64,000 nt of DNA from Catenovulum maritimum. Its GTDB lineage: Bacteria; Pseudomonadota; Gammaproteobacteria; Enterobacterales; Alteromonadaceae. The notes beneath the pieces are model-generated. The model was given only the letters and a program-made list of their open reading frames with translations. It was not told the origin of the DNA and did no database searches. Below are positions 49,742-61,538 of the stretch, piece by piece (position 1 is the first letter of the stretch; every line of letters begins with the position of its first letter). The stretch spans positions 60,880 to 124,879 of the forward strand of contig NZ_KQ130486.1 of NCBI RefSeq assembly GCF_001050375.1, written 5' to 3'. The translations under genes were made by a program, and so were the position numbers.

Positions 49742-51451
49742 TTAAGATAACCACAAATACATAAGTACAATATTTGAAATAAACATACCTATACTCACCA
49801 TTTTCCAAAATTGCAGCGGGTCTCGCTCAACTAAAGGCTTAAACTCATGCTTACTCATTAAATCTTGATTAGGCGTTGATAAATCGGCTAAAAATTCAGA
49901 AAATGCTTGATGTCTAGTAGCTGGGTTTGGACTACATGCTCGCTCTAGAGCAACATCAATCCATTTTGGCGTATCAGCCCTAACCAAACTCATCGATTTA
50001 TATTGCCAATAATTAAAATTCTGTGGAATGTTATTGCGTAAATTACCCAGCTCAAACGGTAACTTCCCGCAATACAGCTCGTAAAACATCACCCCAATTG
50101 AGTATAAATCAGATTGAAAGGTGCCTTTTTTCCCCATTAAATATTCAGGCGCAATATAATCAACTGAGCCGACAGGACAAGACTCTTTAAATGGTGTGCT
50201 TATTTCTTCTAAACCTTCAACCGAAACTGTCCCGAAATCGATAACCTTAATCTGCCCGTATTTATCAATAATGACATTTTCTGGTTTTAAGTCTCTATGC
50301 ACCATGCCATTACGCTGAAAATAGCGCATGGCTTGTATCACTTCTTGAATAATTTTTCTGACTTCGTCTAAAGAAGGTGATGGATTATCGGCTATCCACT
50401 GGCGTAAATTTTGTCCACCTAAATACTCACATAAGTGGTACATAAATGGACTTTCTTCTGGCCTTGGATAGATATGCATAATATTTCGGTGAGAAAGTCG
50501 CTTGCCAATCCACTCTTCACGCAAGAATCCATCTAGATATTCAGGGTCTTCTCGGTAGTATGCCGACGGCATTTTAAGCGCATATTGCTTACCCTCATTA
50601 TCTTCAACCAAAAATACATGGCTGCGAGTACCGCTAAACAGCACTCTAACGACATTAAAACCATCGATGTTTTGTCCAACTTCTAACACTGGCGGGATAA
50701 CCAATTTAGATAAACGTCTATGCGCCTCATTCACATCTTCGTGTGGAAGTTTTTCTATCTGAATAAGCACACAGGAAACGTTATCATCACTACCATTTGC
50801 TAAAGCTAACTCAACTAGCTTCTCTGCGGCTTCGTTAAGATCTTTGGTTTCCTCGATATACTGCTTTACTAGCTTTAAATCGATAAATTCATGAAAACCA
50901 TCTGTAGTAAGCATGTAAATATCATCAAGTTTCAAATCTAGAGTTTGATAATCGACTTCTAAATGGCTATCTATCCCCATAGCTCGGGTTAAAAAAGCCT
51001 CTTTTCTCGATGGATGAACATGATCTCTGGTAACACAAATAACGTCATCACCATCTAACTTATATAGTCGGCTATCACCCACATGAAAAATATGTGCGGT
51101 ACAAGATTTAATAACCATAGCCGTAAAAGTACAAACTAAACTATCTTCTTCAGTTCTGTGGTTTTTATTGTATAACCAAGAATTTAAAGCAGTTAAAACC
51201 CTTGCCGATGCTTTATTGACACTCCAAGTATCGGGTGTCGAATAATAATCAGATAAAAATTGAGTCACGCAAAGCTGGCTCGCTTCATGCGATTTTTTAC
51301 TACTGCTAACTCCATCTGCAAGGGCAACAGCAACCCCTTTGTGATCTAAAACTAGTCCTTTAGGGGTTTGCGCAGCAAAAGCGTCTTGGTTAATAGGCTT
51401 AACACCAGCAACACTTTGTCCACCAATTTTGACCTTTAATTGAGGTTTCAT
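49742..51451 (-). CDS. PP2C phosphatase - Ser/Thr protein kinase fusion, membrane-anchored
   Basis: 569 residues. The N-terminal PP2C domain (about 5-235) has ADGVSSSKKSHEA, HVGDSRLY, TTDGFHE and GSDDNVSC, which supply the metal-binding Asp residues. The Hanks-type kinase domain (about 260-535) has VHRDLKPENVIID and DFGTVS; its glycine loop is atypical (FSGTRSHVF). A single C-terminal membrane helix (about 549-567) anchors it, with both domains facing the cytoplasm. Bifunctional proteins of this kind reverse their own phosphorylations. It is divergent from the GAF-ATPase gene 282 bases away. Confidence 0.9.
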   Translation of the reverse strand: MKPQLKVKIGGQSVAGVKPINQDAFAAQTPKGLVLDHKGVAVALADGVSSSKKSHEASQLCVTQFLSDYYSTPDTWSVNKASARVLTALNSWLYNKNHRTEEDSLVCTFTAMVIKSCTAHIFHVGDSRLYKLDGDDVICVTRDHVHPSRKEAFLTRAMGIDSHLEVDYQTLDLKLDDIYMLTTDGFHEFIDLKLVKQYIEETKDLNEAAEKLVELALANGSDDNVSCVLIQIEKLPHEDVNEAHRRLSKLVIPPVLEVGQNIDGFNVVRVLFSGTRSHVFLVEDNEGKQYALKMPSAYYREDPEYLDGFLREEWIGKRLSHRNIMHIYPRPEESPFMYHLCEYLGGQNLRQWIADNPSPSLDEVRKIIQEVIQAMRYFQRNGMVHRDLKPENVIIDKYGQIKVIDFGTVSVEGLEEISTPFKESCPVGSVDYIAPEYLMGKKGTFQSDLYSIGVMFYELYCGKLPFELGNLRNNIPQNFNYWQYKSMSLVRADTPKWIDVALERACSPNPATRHQAFSEFLADLSTPNQDLMSKHEFKPLVERDPLQFWKMVSIGMFISNIVLMYLWLS

Positions 51452-51733
51452 ATTTTATCTCTGATTGATAATTAACAGTCTTTACGGTCGTCAATGTAAA
51501 TTTGTATCGAATTTAGCTATTGTATAAATTAATCAGGAGATTTAAATAAAAAAATCCTCTATTCTTAAACACATGAGCTAACTGCATATTAATATATACA
51601 GAGTTCAAAATAATTTCAGCAAGAGTTTTAACCAGCCTGAACCCGGGATAACTAGTTAAAACTGACTATATTACACATGCATCGGCCCAAACTGGGAAAT
51701 AATAGATAATGTGGCTAGCAAGGATATCTAATT

Positions 51734-53968
51734 ATGACAGGCGATCTCTTTTATAAAAAACTCACTCAAATACTAAGAGAAATACATCAAAGCAACCACT
51801 TTACGGATATTTTCCCTAAGCTTGAAAACGAAATTTTAAGCTTATTCGAATGCGAACGAATGACAGTTTATCAGCGAAATAAAAACAGCTACGATATTGT
51901 CTCTCGTTATAAATCGGGTAATGAGCTGAAAGAAATTAGAGTCCCAATTGGACCTCAATCAATTGCCGGTTATGTCGCGTTTTCAAAAAAGCCATTAATC
52001 ATAGAAGACGCTTATGACGCTGACGCACTCAGAGCAATACATCCAAAGTTAAAATTTGCAGCCCGTTTCGATCAGCAAAGTAATTTCAAAACGAGAAATA
52101 TGCTCGCAATGCCGATTGTCGCAAATGACGTTTTACTCGGTATTATCCAGCTCATCAATCATAAAGATAAGTATGTTTTCGACGACGAAGATTTAGTCAG
52201 AGCTGAAGAGCTTGCTAGCTTTATCGGCCAAAAGTTTAGGTATGAACTAGGTGGCACTAAAACACCATTTGAATATCTAGTCCACAGTCAGCTCATTAGT
52301 GAAACAACCTTATCTAAACTAGAAATCCAAGCCAAAGATTATAGTGAAGTCATTCGAAGTCTAATAGAAGATTCGAAACTCAAAACTAAAGATATCGCTA
52401 AGTCTCTAGAGGTATATTACCAAGTTAAAAGCGTGACGGCCGATACTCCACTACAAGAACACCCAGCCAATCAACAATTAAATCCTCAGTACAGGCGCAA
52501 AAATCTAGTGACGATTTTAGCTAATCCTGAAATGGATCCGATTGTCGTCATGGCCCAACCGACCAATGCAACTTTATTACTCGAAGTAGAAAGCGCCACA
52601 GGGCTAAATAATTATGAACTTTGCGTAGGCTTGCCAGATGATATTCTTAAATTAATTGGTGGTAATCAGGGGCAAGAAAGTAATCCCGGTGAGTTAGGTG
52701 AAATACTAGATGAAATAGAAGAAAGTGTCGAAGATGCTGAAATATCCGACGACGAAGCACCAAACGAAGAAGCACCTGCTGTTGTCAGGCTAGTCAATAA
52801 AATTTTACAAGATGCGAAACGACTCGATGTATCAGACATTCACATTGATCCGAGTAAAGGAAAATCCCCGACCAAAGTCAGAATGAGAATAGATGGGGTC
52901 TGTCAGGACGTAATCCAGATACCGCCGTCACATCATGCAGCAACCGTTGCCAGAATAAAAATCATGGCAAGATTAGACATTGCAGAAAAGCGTCTGCCAC
53001 AAGATGGTAAGTTTTCAGTTAAAATAGCTGGTAACCTAGTTGAAGTCAGGGTTGCGACCATACCGACTGTGTTTGGCGAAGGGGTCGTCATGCGAGTTTT
53101 AGCCTCAGGTGGTGCTTTACCATTTGAAGCATTAAATTTGTCGCCTCGAAATAACGACACTTTGCTCGAAATGATAAAGCATCCGCACGGCATCATCCTT
53201 GTAGTTGGCCCGACAGGTTCAGGGAAAACGACAACCTTGCATGCGGTATTAGGCAAGCTAAACACACCGGACAAGAAAATTTGGACGGCGGAAGATCCAG
53301 TAGAAATAACCCAACCCGGTCTACAACAAGTTCAAATGAATAACAAAATCGGCTTTGATTTTAAAACCGCACTTAGAGCATTTTTGCGGGCCGATCCAGA
53401 TATTATTCTAATTGGTGAAATGCGAGATAAAGAAACAGCGCATGCTGGGGTTGAAGCTTCGTTAACCGGTCACATGGTTATGTCGACCTTACACACGAAC
53501 TCAGCGCCTGAAACAATTACTCGATTATTAGACCTAGGATTAGATCCGATTAATTTTTCTGATGCCTGTGTCGGAATTTTAGCCCAAAGATTGATCCGAA
53601 CTCTATGTAAAAACTGTAAAACCAGTTATAAAGCTAGCGACGATGAAATCAATTTTCTCAAAAGACAATACGGAGAAAGTTACTTTAGAGAACTGAACAT
53701 AGATGAAACTGAGATAAAACTGCATAAAGCAGCAGGCTGTGATAGCTGTGCCCATACTGGTTATAAAGGTAGAACGGGCGTACATGAGCTATTGAAGATG
53801 ACACCAAAATTAAGGCAACTTATCTACAAACAGTCATCTCTTGCAGAGCTAAAAGCGCAATCAATAGCCGATGGTATGCGGACTCTAGCTCAAGATGGGA
53901 TTTATAAAGTCTTAGAAGGACAAACAGATTTCCATCAATTACAGCAACTTACCGCGAGCGAAGACTAA
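51734..53968 (+). CDS. GAF-domain PilB/GspE-type ATPase
   Basis: 744 residues. An N-terminal GAF domain (about 20-165) precedes a MshEN/T2SE-N-like region (about 180-310), an acidic linker (about 325-350) and a type II/IV secretion ATPase domain. That domain has Walker [11 protein letters not shown] near 492, Walker B LIGEMRD near 561 and a zinc tetra-Cys (LCKNC, CDSC). It is therefore a hexameric assembly-type motor. The canonical RLG motif of c-di-GMP-binding MshEN domains is not visible. No pilin, secretin or other T2SS/T4P gene is close by, so its machine is unknown. AAGGAT precedes the ATG. Confidence 0.88.
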   Translation: MTGDLFYKKLTQILREIHQSNHFTDIFPKLENEILSLFECERMTVYQRNKNSYDIVSRYKSGNELKEIRVPIGPQSIAGYVAFSKKPLIIEDAYDADALRAIHPKLKFAARFDQQSNFKTRNMLAMPIVANDVLLGIIQLINHKDKYVFDDEDLVRAEELASFIGQKFRYELGGTKTPFEYLVHSQLISETTLSKLEIQAKDYSEVIRSLIEDSKLKTKDIAKSLEVYYQVKSVTADTPLQEHPANQQLNPQYRRKNLVTILANPEMDPIVVMAQPTNATLLLEVESATGLNNYELCVGLPDDILKLIGGNQGQESNPGELGEILDEIEESVEDAEISDDEAPNEEAPAVVRLVNKILQDAKRLDVSDIHIDPSKGKSPTKVRMRIDGVCQDVIQIPPSHHAATVARIKIMARLDIAEKRLPQDGKFSVKIAGNLVEVRVATIPTVFGEGVVMRVLASGGALPFEALNLSPRNNDTLLEMIKHPHGIILVVGPTGSGKTTTLHAVLGKLNTPDKKIWTAEDPVEITQPGLQQVQMNNKIGFDFKTALRAFLRADPDIILIGEMRDKETAHAGVEASLTGHMVMSTLHTNSAPETITRLLDLGLDPINFSDACVGILAQRLIRTLCKNCKTSYKASDDEINFLKRQYGESYFRELNIDETEIKLHKAAGCDSCAHTGYKGRTGVHELLKMTPKLRQLIYKQSSLAELKAQSIADGMRTLAQDGIYKVLEGQTDFHQLQQLTASED

Positions 53969-54002
53969 AAAATAGGTACCAGAGTAAATATATCAAGAAA
54001 AT

Positions 54003-54034
54003 TTGATAAACCCTGCTATAACAGGGTTTATCAA
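54003..54034 (+). terminator. Hairpin terminator after the GAF-ATPase gene
   Basis: Perfect 13-bp stem TTGATAAACCCTG/CAGGGTTTATCAA with a 6-base loop, 35 bases after the stop. The following sequence is only weakly T-rich. Confidence 0.6.
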
Positions 54035-54174
54035 GCTAAATCTTAAATGATATATTTGCACGGAATAACGTGTAAGAAACTGTGCTTAAAAAATCAGACC
54101 TTTTAATTCGATTTTATGGTATAACTTGCGCCCTTTTTTAATACCCAACAGTTTATCAATACTCTGGAGAATGA

Positions 54175-55104
54175 ATGCCAACTTCTATGCCTGACATCGC
54201 CAACCAATCTTCTGCACAAACAGAAGGCATTTTGGATTGGGTTGGAATGAGTGAAATTGAAATTCCTCTAATGATTACTGCGAAAGGCGAACCTGAACGC
54301 CCAGTCAGTGCAAAAGTAGAAGCTTTTGTTAATTTAATGCAAGCTACAGCAAAAGGCATACATATGTCTCGCTTGTATTTATTGCTTGATCAATTATCAA
54401 CTCAAGGCAGTTTAACAAAATCCAGTTTACTTGAATTGTTAGATAACTTTATTTCTAGCCATGAAGAATTAAGTGACAAAGCTTTTGTAAAGTTTAACTT
54501 CGATTACCATATGCGCCGAAAATCATTGATTAGTGGCAAGCAAGGGTGGAAAGCCTACCCAATCGAAATTAAAGGTTATTTTGTCGAAGGTGAAGCAACT
54601 ATCGAAATGAAAGTTGACGTACCCTACTCTTCAACTTGTCCGTGTTCAGCTGCATTAGCAAGACAACTGATTCAAAAATCATTTAATACAAAATTTGCTG
54701 AGCAAGAGTTTGTATCTCAGCAAGAAGTTCATAAATGGTTAGGCACAACAGAAGGCATAGTTGCAACACCTCATAGCCAGAGAAGTATTGCTGAAATCAG
54801 AGTTAAATTAACCACTGAGGTTGAAGAGTTTCCAATCGGTGATCTAGTTGATTTAATCGAACAAGCACTTCAAACACCTGTACAAGCAGCAGTAAAGCGT
54901 GAAGATGAGCAAGAATTTGCACGTTTAAATGGACAAAATTTAATGTTCTGTGAAGATGCTGGTCGTCGTTTAAAACACGCATTAAATTTGATTCCAGGCT
55001 ACTCTGATTTTTGGATTAGAGTAAACCACTACGAATCATTACATGCTCATGATGCAGTTAGTGTTTCAACTAAAGGTGTTGAAAACGGTTATAAAGCCTA
55101 CTAA
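54175..55104 (+). CDS. folE2: GTP cyclohydrolase FolE2 (type IB)
   Basis: 309 residues, longer than FolE and of a different fold family. The active-site Cys lies in [10 protein letters not shown] and the family motif in [20 protein letters not shown] form ([15 protein letters not shown]). It makes 7,8-dihydroneopterin triphosphate, the first step of folate and queuosine synthesis, and can work without zinc, so Zur control is common. A clear Zur box was not found. GGAG precedes the ATG; a nearby upstream ATG is out of frame. Confidence 0.95.
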   Translation: MPTSMPDIANQSSAQTEGILDWVGMSEIEIPLMITAKGEPERPVSAKVEAFVNLMQATAKGIHMSRLYLLLDQLSTQGSLTKSSLLELLDNFISSHEELSDKAFVKFNFDYHMRRKSLISGKQGWKAYPIEIKGYFVEGEATIEMKVDVPYSSTCPCSAALARQLIQKSFNTKFAEQEFVSQQEVHKWLGTTEGIVATPHSQRSIAEIRVKLTTEVEEFPIGDLVDLIEQALQTPVQAAVKREDEQEFARLNGQNLMFCEDAGRRLKHALNLIPGYSDFWIRVNHYESLHAHDAVSVSTKGVENGYKAY

Positions 55105-55459
55105 AACAAATTATTATTTAGTAAAAATGAATAAATATTCAACAAGAATGAATTTAATTTAAAATTTAGGTAATAAAATATTTTATATTTAAGATAGAAG
55201 ATTTTACGGATTTATCCGAATATAGCGTCAAGTTATCCGAAGATGGATACAACTTGACAACAAATGCGGGCACCCTACTGGGTGTCTTCTTGTGTTTAAT
55301 ACACTGCATTTCGATTGATTTTTTTGCAATAAATCGTTATTGTACGAGGTTCTGTCGAAAAAATTAGTGAATGAATATACATAGTCAATGTTTATTTAGA
55401 TTCCAGCATTTAAAACAGCTCAATCTAGTTAAAGAAAACTATGGGCCCCGGAGGTTTTG
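55105..55459. promoter_or_regulatory. Leader region of gltB with two hairpins
   Basis: 355 bases between folE2 and gltB. Hairpin 1 (55227-55258) pairs GTCAAGTT-ATCC with GGAT-AC-AACTTGAC. Hairpin 2 (55269-55286) pairs GGCACCC with GGGTGTC and has a T/C-rich tail (TTCTTGTGTTT). Hairpin 2 could be the folE2 terminator, or both could form an attenuator for gltBD. A strong GGAGG lies just before the gltB ATG. Confidence 0.5.
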
Positions 55460-58400
55460 ATGAAACTATATGACGTTAGCCAAGCTAAAGATAACTGCGG
55501 TTTTGGCCTGATCGCGCATATGGACGGTGAAGCGAGCCACAAGTTGGTTCGTACCGCAATTGGCGCTTTAGATCGAATGAAGCACCGAGGCGGTATCGCA
55601 GCGGATGGTAAAACAGGTGATGGTTGTGGTTTGCTTATGCAAAAACCTGATACTTTTTACCGAGCGATCGCAGATGAATTAAATTGGAAATTAGCGGCAA
55701 ATTATGGTGTAGGTACTGTATTTTTAAGCCAAGATGCTGACAAAGCTGATGCTGCTCGTAAAATATTTGAAGAAGAGCTAGAGCGTGAAACGCTTACTGT
55801 TGTAGGCTGGCGTGTAATGCCAACTAACCCTGAGATATTGGGTGAAATTGCGGCTTCTCAATTACCTCGTTTTGAGCAAATATTCGTTAATGCCCCAACA
55901 GGTTGGAAAGAAATCGATTTAGAACGTCGTTTATACATAGCGCGTCGTCGTATCGAGAAGCGAATTAGTGAAGAAGACACAGATTTTTACATCGCAACAC
56001 TATCAGGCTTAGTAACAGTATATAAAGGCTTAGTTATGCCTGCTGATTTACCTGAGTTTTATGCTGATCTTGCTGATTTAAGAATGCAATCTGCGATTTG
56101 TGTATTCCACCAAAGGTTCTCAACTAATACATCTCCGCGTTGGAAACTGGCACAACCTTTCCGTTTCCTAGCGCATAATGGTGAAATCAACACAATTAAA
56201 GCAAACCGTCAATGGGCTTTAGCGCGTACAAGTAAATTTGCTACGCCAATTTTACCTGACATGACAGATGCCGCACCATATGTTAATACCGATGGTTCTG
56301 ATTCATCGTCATTAGACAACATGCTCGAGTTGTTACTTGCAGGTGGTATGGATTTATTCCGTGCAATGCGCTTATTAGTGCCGCCAGCTTGGCAAAACAA
56401 CCCTGATATGTCACCAGAGTTAAAATCTTTCTATGAATTTAATTCACAGCACATGGAACCTTGGGATGGCCCTGCCGGTATCGTATTAACCAATGGTAAA
56501 CATGTTGCATGTAACTTAGACAGAAATGGTCTTCGTCCTGCACGTTACGTTATTACTTCTAACCGTTTCATCACACTCGCTTCTGAAGTGGGTATTTGGG
56601 ATTATTCACCAGATGAAGTTGTTGAAAAAGGACGCGTTGGTCCAGGTGAAATGCTTGCTGTTGACACTTCTACTGGTCAGTTATGGCGCAGTAATGAAAT
56701 CGACCAAGATCTTAAAGACCGTCATCCATACCGTGAATGGTTAGATGAAAACGTTCAAAGATTAACACCTTTTGATCAGTGTGAAGCTGGCTTAATCGGT
56801 CAACGTAGCTTTGACGATGCTAAATTAGATGTTTTCCATAAATTATTTAATTACAGCTACGAAGAAATTGATCAAGTTGTAAAAGTATTATCGATTAATG
56901 GTCAAGAAGCGGTTGGCTCTATGGGTGATGATACACCTATGGCGGTATTATCGCGTAAACACAGAACGGTTTATGATTATTTCCGTCAAATGTTTGCTCA
57001 AGTAACCAATCCACCAATCGATCCATTACGTGAAAATCATGTAATGAGTCTACAAACTTGTATTGGTCGCGAGCAAAATGTTTTCTGTGAAACTACTAGC
57101 CATGCTAATCGTGTTTTATTTGAATCTCCTGTATTAATGTATACAGATATGGCGCAATTAAAATCTTTAGATGACACGCATTATGCATCTGAAACATTCA
57201 GCCTAAATTATGATCCAACTAAAGAGAAGCTAGCAGAAGCAATTCAAAGATTAACTAACGAAGCAATTGAAGCGATTAAATCTCGCAACGTAGTTATCGT
57301 TATGTTATCTGATAAAGATATCGCTAAGGGCACTTTACCAATCCCAGCAGCTATGGCAGTTGGTGCTTTACAGCAAAATTTACTAGACGCACAGTTACGT
57401 TGCGACAGTAATATTATTGTTGAAACAGCATCAGCAAGAGATCCGCATCATTTTGCAGTTCTAATTGGTTTAGGTGCGACAGCGGTTTACCCATATTTAG
57501 CTTACGAAACAATTGAACAGCTTGTTGAAAACAAAGCAGTTGCTTTAGATGCTCGTACTGCAATCAATAACTACCGTAAAGGTATCGGCAAAGGTTTATT
57601 TAAAATCATGTCGAAAATGGGTATTTCAACTATTGCGAGTTACCGTTGTTCACAATTATTTGAAGCCATTGGTATCAATGATGAAGTTATGCAATCTTGC
57701 TTCCGCGGTGTTGTTAGCCGTCTTCAAGGTGCAGATTTTGCAGATTTCGAACAAGACATTATCAACCTAGAACGTATTGCATGGTTACCACGTAAGAAAA
57801 TGACACATGGTGGCTTATTAAAATTTGTTCACGGTGAAGAATATCACGCATATAACCCAGACGTTGTTGGTACATTACAAACAGCTGTTAAATCAGGCGA
57901 CTATAGTGATTACCAAAAATTTGCTGACTTGGTTAACAAGCGTCCAATCGCGTCAATTCGTGATTTATTTAAATTAAAACAAACAAAAGCAATTAGCATA
58001 GATGAAGTAGAACCAGCGGAAAACTTATTCCCTCGTTTTGATACCGCAGCTATGTCAATTGGTGCATTGAGCCCTGAAGCGCATGAAGCATTAGCGATTG
58101 CAATGAACCGTCTAGGCGGTAACTCAAATTCAGGTGAAGGTGGTGAAGATCCAAAACGCTTTGGTACATTGAAAAATTCAAATATCAAGCAGGTTGCATC
58201 TGGTCGATTCGGCGTAACACCACATTACTTAGTCAATGCAAAAATTATTCAAATTAAAGTAGCACAAGGCGCTAAGCCTGGTGAAGGTGGTCAATTACCT
58301 GGTGATAAAGTTAATCCTTACATAGCGACACTTCGTTTCTCTGTACCGGGTGTAACTTTGATATCACCACCACCACATCACGATATTTACTCGATTGAAG

Positions 58401-59929
58401 ATTTAGCTCAGCTAATTTTTGACTTGAAACAAGTTAATCCTGCTGCACTTATCTCAGTTAAATTAGTATCAGAACCAGGTGTAGGTACAATTGCAACAGG
58501 TGTTGCTAAAGCTTACGCAGATTTAATCACAGTTTCTGGTTACGACGGTGGTACAGCCGCAAGTCCATTAACGTCAGTTAAATATGCTGGTTCACCTTGG
58601 GAAATCGGGGTGGCAGAAACTCAACAAGCACTTGTTGAAAACAACTTACGTCACAAGGTTCGTCTACAAACAGATGGTGGCTTGAAAACGGGTCTAGATG
58701 TAATTAAAGCAGCACTTTTAGGTGCAGAAAGCTTTGGTTTCGGTACAGGCCCTATGGTTGTACTAGGTTGTAAATACCTACGTATCTGCCACTTAAATAA
58801 CTGTGCTACTGGTGTTGCGACGCAAGACGAGAAATTACGTGAAAACAATTTCCACGGTTTACCAGAAATGTGTGAAAACTACTTTAAGTTTATCGCGCAA
58901 GAAGTTCGTGAAATAATGGCTAGCCTAGGTGTTGCTAAATTTAACGACTTAATTGGTAGAACGGATCTTCTAGAAGTATTAGAAGGCGAAACAGTTAGAC
59001 AGTCTAAGTTAGATTTATCGCCGTTATTGTTTGATAACGTACCGGGTGCTGCAACTTCTCGTCACTGTACAGAAGCTAAAAACCCACCTTATGATGAAGC
59101 TGTATTAAACGCACAAATGCTTGCTGATTGTAAAACTGCGATCGAAAACAAGTCTGGCGGAGTATTCCGTTACCCTGTTTCAAACTTAGATCGTTCAGTT
59201 GGTGCGCTAGTCAGTGGTTACATTGCTCAACATCATGGAAACTTAGGCATGAACACTGCGCCTATCACAATTAATTTAAGTGGTAACGTAGGTCAAAGTT
59301 TCGGTGTTTGGAATGCAGGTGGCTTAAATCTAATCGTAACTGGTGATGCCAACGATTATGTAGGCAAAGGTATGGCTGGTGGTAAGCTTGTCGTTCGTCC
59401 ACCTAAAGGCGTAAGCTACAAATCGCACGAGAGTGCAATTATAGGTAACACATGTTTATACGGTGCTACTGGTGGTAAATTATTTGCAGCTGGTCGTGCA
59501 GGTGAGCGTTTTGGTGTTCGTAACTCAGGTGCTACAGCCGTAGTTGAAGGTACAGGTGATAACTGTTGTGAATACATGACAGGTGGTATCATGGCTATCT
59601 TAGGCTCAGTTGGCGTTAACTTTGGTGCAGGTATGACAGGCGGTTTCGCTTATGTCCTTGACGAAAACGATGACCTAGCTGGCAAGCTAAATAAAGAGCT
59701 AATCGAAGCTTTAGGTTTCGAAGACAAAAATATCTTAATTGAACACCTACGTGGTCTAATTAACCAACACTTTGAAGAAACTGGTAGTGAGCGCGCTCAA
59801 GAAATTTTAGCGAACTTTAATGCTTACTTACCTAAGTTCAAGTTAATTAAACCGAAAGCAAACGACGTAAATAACTTACTTGGTCACATCAGCCGTTCAT
59901 CTGATGAGCTAAGAGTTGAGATCAAGTAG
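55460..59929 (+). CDS. gltB: Glutamate synthase large subunit
   Basis: 1489 residues, usual length. The ATG at 55460 follows GGAGG; the in-frame TTG at 55457 is not used. A 12-residue propeptide is removed to expose Cys13 (DNCGFGL), the N-terminal nucleophile of the glutamine amidotransferase domain. Next come a central domain, the FMN-binding synthase domain with the 3Fe-4S motif CKYLRICHLNNCATG, and a C-terminal GXGXG domain. It makes two glutamates from glutamine and 2-oxoglutarate. Confidence 0.97.
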   Translation: MKLYDVSQAKDNCGFGLIAHMDGEASHKLVRTAIGALDRMKHRGGIAADGKTGDGCGLLMQKPDTFYRAIADELNWKLAANYGVGTVFLSQDADKADAARKIFEEELERETLTVVGWRVMPTNPEILGEIAASQLPRFEQIFVNAPTGWKEIDLERRLYIARRRIEKRISEEDTDFYIATLSGLVTVYKGLVMPADLPEFYADLADLRMQSAICVFHQRFSTNTSPRWKLAQPFRFLAHNGEINTIKANRQWALARTSKFATPILPDMTDAAPYVNTDGSDSSSLDNMLELLLAGGMDLFRAMRLLVPPAWQNNPDMSPELKSFYEFNSQHMEPWDGPAGIVLTNGKHVACNLDRNGLRPARYVITSNRFITLASEVGIWDYSPDEVVEKGRVGPGEMLAVDTSTGQLWRSNEIDQDLKDRHPYREWLDENVQRLTPFDQCEAGLIGQRSFDDAKLDVFHKLFNYSYEEIDQVVKVLSINGQEAVGSMGDDTPMAVLSRKHRTVYDYFRQMFAQVTNPPIDPLRENHVMSLQTCIGREQNVFCETTSHANRVLFESPVLMYTDMAQLKSLDDTHYASETFSLNYDPTKEKLAEAIQRLTNEAIEAIKSRNVVIVMLSDKDIAKGTLPIPAAMAVGALQQNLLDAQLRCDSNIIVETASARDPHHFAVLIGLGATAVYPYLAYETIEQLVENKAVALDARTAINNYRKGIGKGLFKIMSKMGISTIASYRCSQLFEAIGINDEVMQSCFRGVVSRLQGADFADFEQDIINLERIAWLPRKKMTHGGLLKFVHGEEYHAYNPDVVGTLQTAVKSGDYSDYQKFADLVNKRPIASIRDLFKLKQTKAISIDEVEPAENLFPRFDTAAMSIGALSPEAHEALAIAMNRLGGNSNSGEGGEDPKRFGTLKNSNIKQVASGRFGVTPHYLVNAKIIQIKVAQGAKPGEGGQLPGDKVNPYIATLRFSVPGVTLISPPPHHDIYSIEDLAQLIFDLKQVNPAALISVKLVSEPGVGTIATGVAKAYADLITVSGYDGGTAASPLTSVKYAGSPWEIGVAETQQALVENNLRHKVRLQTDGGLKTGLDVIKAALLGAESFGFGTGPMVVLGCKYLRICHLNNCATGVATQDEKLRENNFHGLPEMCENYFKFIAQEVREIMASLGVAKFNDLIGRTDLLEVLEGETVRQSKLDLSPLLFDNVPGAATSRHCTEAKNPPYDEAVLNAQMLADCKTAIENKSGGVFRYPVSNLDRSVGALVSGYIAQHHGNLGMNTAPITINLSGNVGQSFGVWNAGGLNLIVTGDANDYVGKGMAGGKLVVRPPKGVSYKSHESAIIGNTCLYGATGGKLFAAGRAGERFGVRNSGATAVVEGTGDNCCEYMTGGIMAILGSVGVNFGAGMTGGFAYVLDENDDLAGKLNKELIEALGFEDKNILIEHLRGLINQHFEETGSERAQEILANFNAYLPKFKLIKPKANDVNNLLGHISRSSDELRVEIK

Positions 59930-61354
<1,425 letters not shown>

Positions 61355-61372
61355 TTTAAATTAAACTTGTTA

Positions 61373-61403
61373 ATAAAAAACCGACCTAGTGTCGGTTTTT
61401 TTG
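61373..61403 (+). terminator. Terminator of gltBD
   Basis: Stem AAAAACCGAC/GTCGGTTTTT with loop CTAGT and a T-run, 20 bases after the gltD stop. It has an A-run on the other side, so it may also work in the minus direction. Confidence 0.9.
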
Positions 61404-61538
61404 TATCTAGCCTTAACTCTGGATAAAAAATTAGCCAACCCTATTATCAGGAAAAAGGCCCTCAAGAAAGCAAGTTGTTATCCCGCGTTGAGGTTATCTA
61501 TTTTTCGACTAAATCTAGTTTCAGGAAAAGTTAATTTG

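Noticed and set aside
54100..54174. Zur operator before folE2
   Set aside because: Only a loose TATGGTATAACTT sequence is visible, not the inverted repeat expected of a Zur box.
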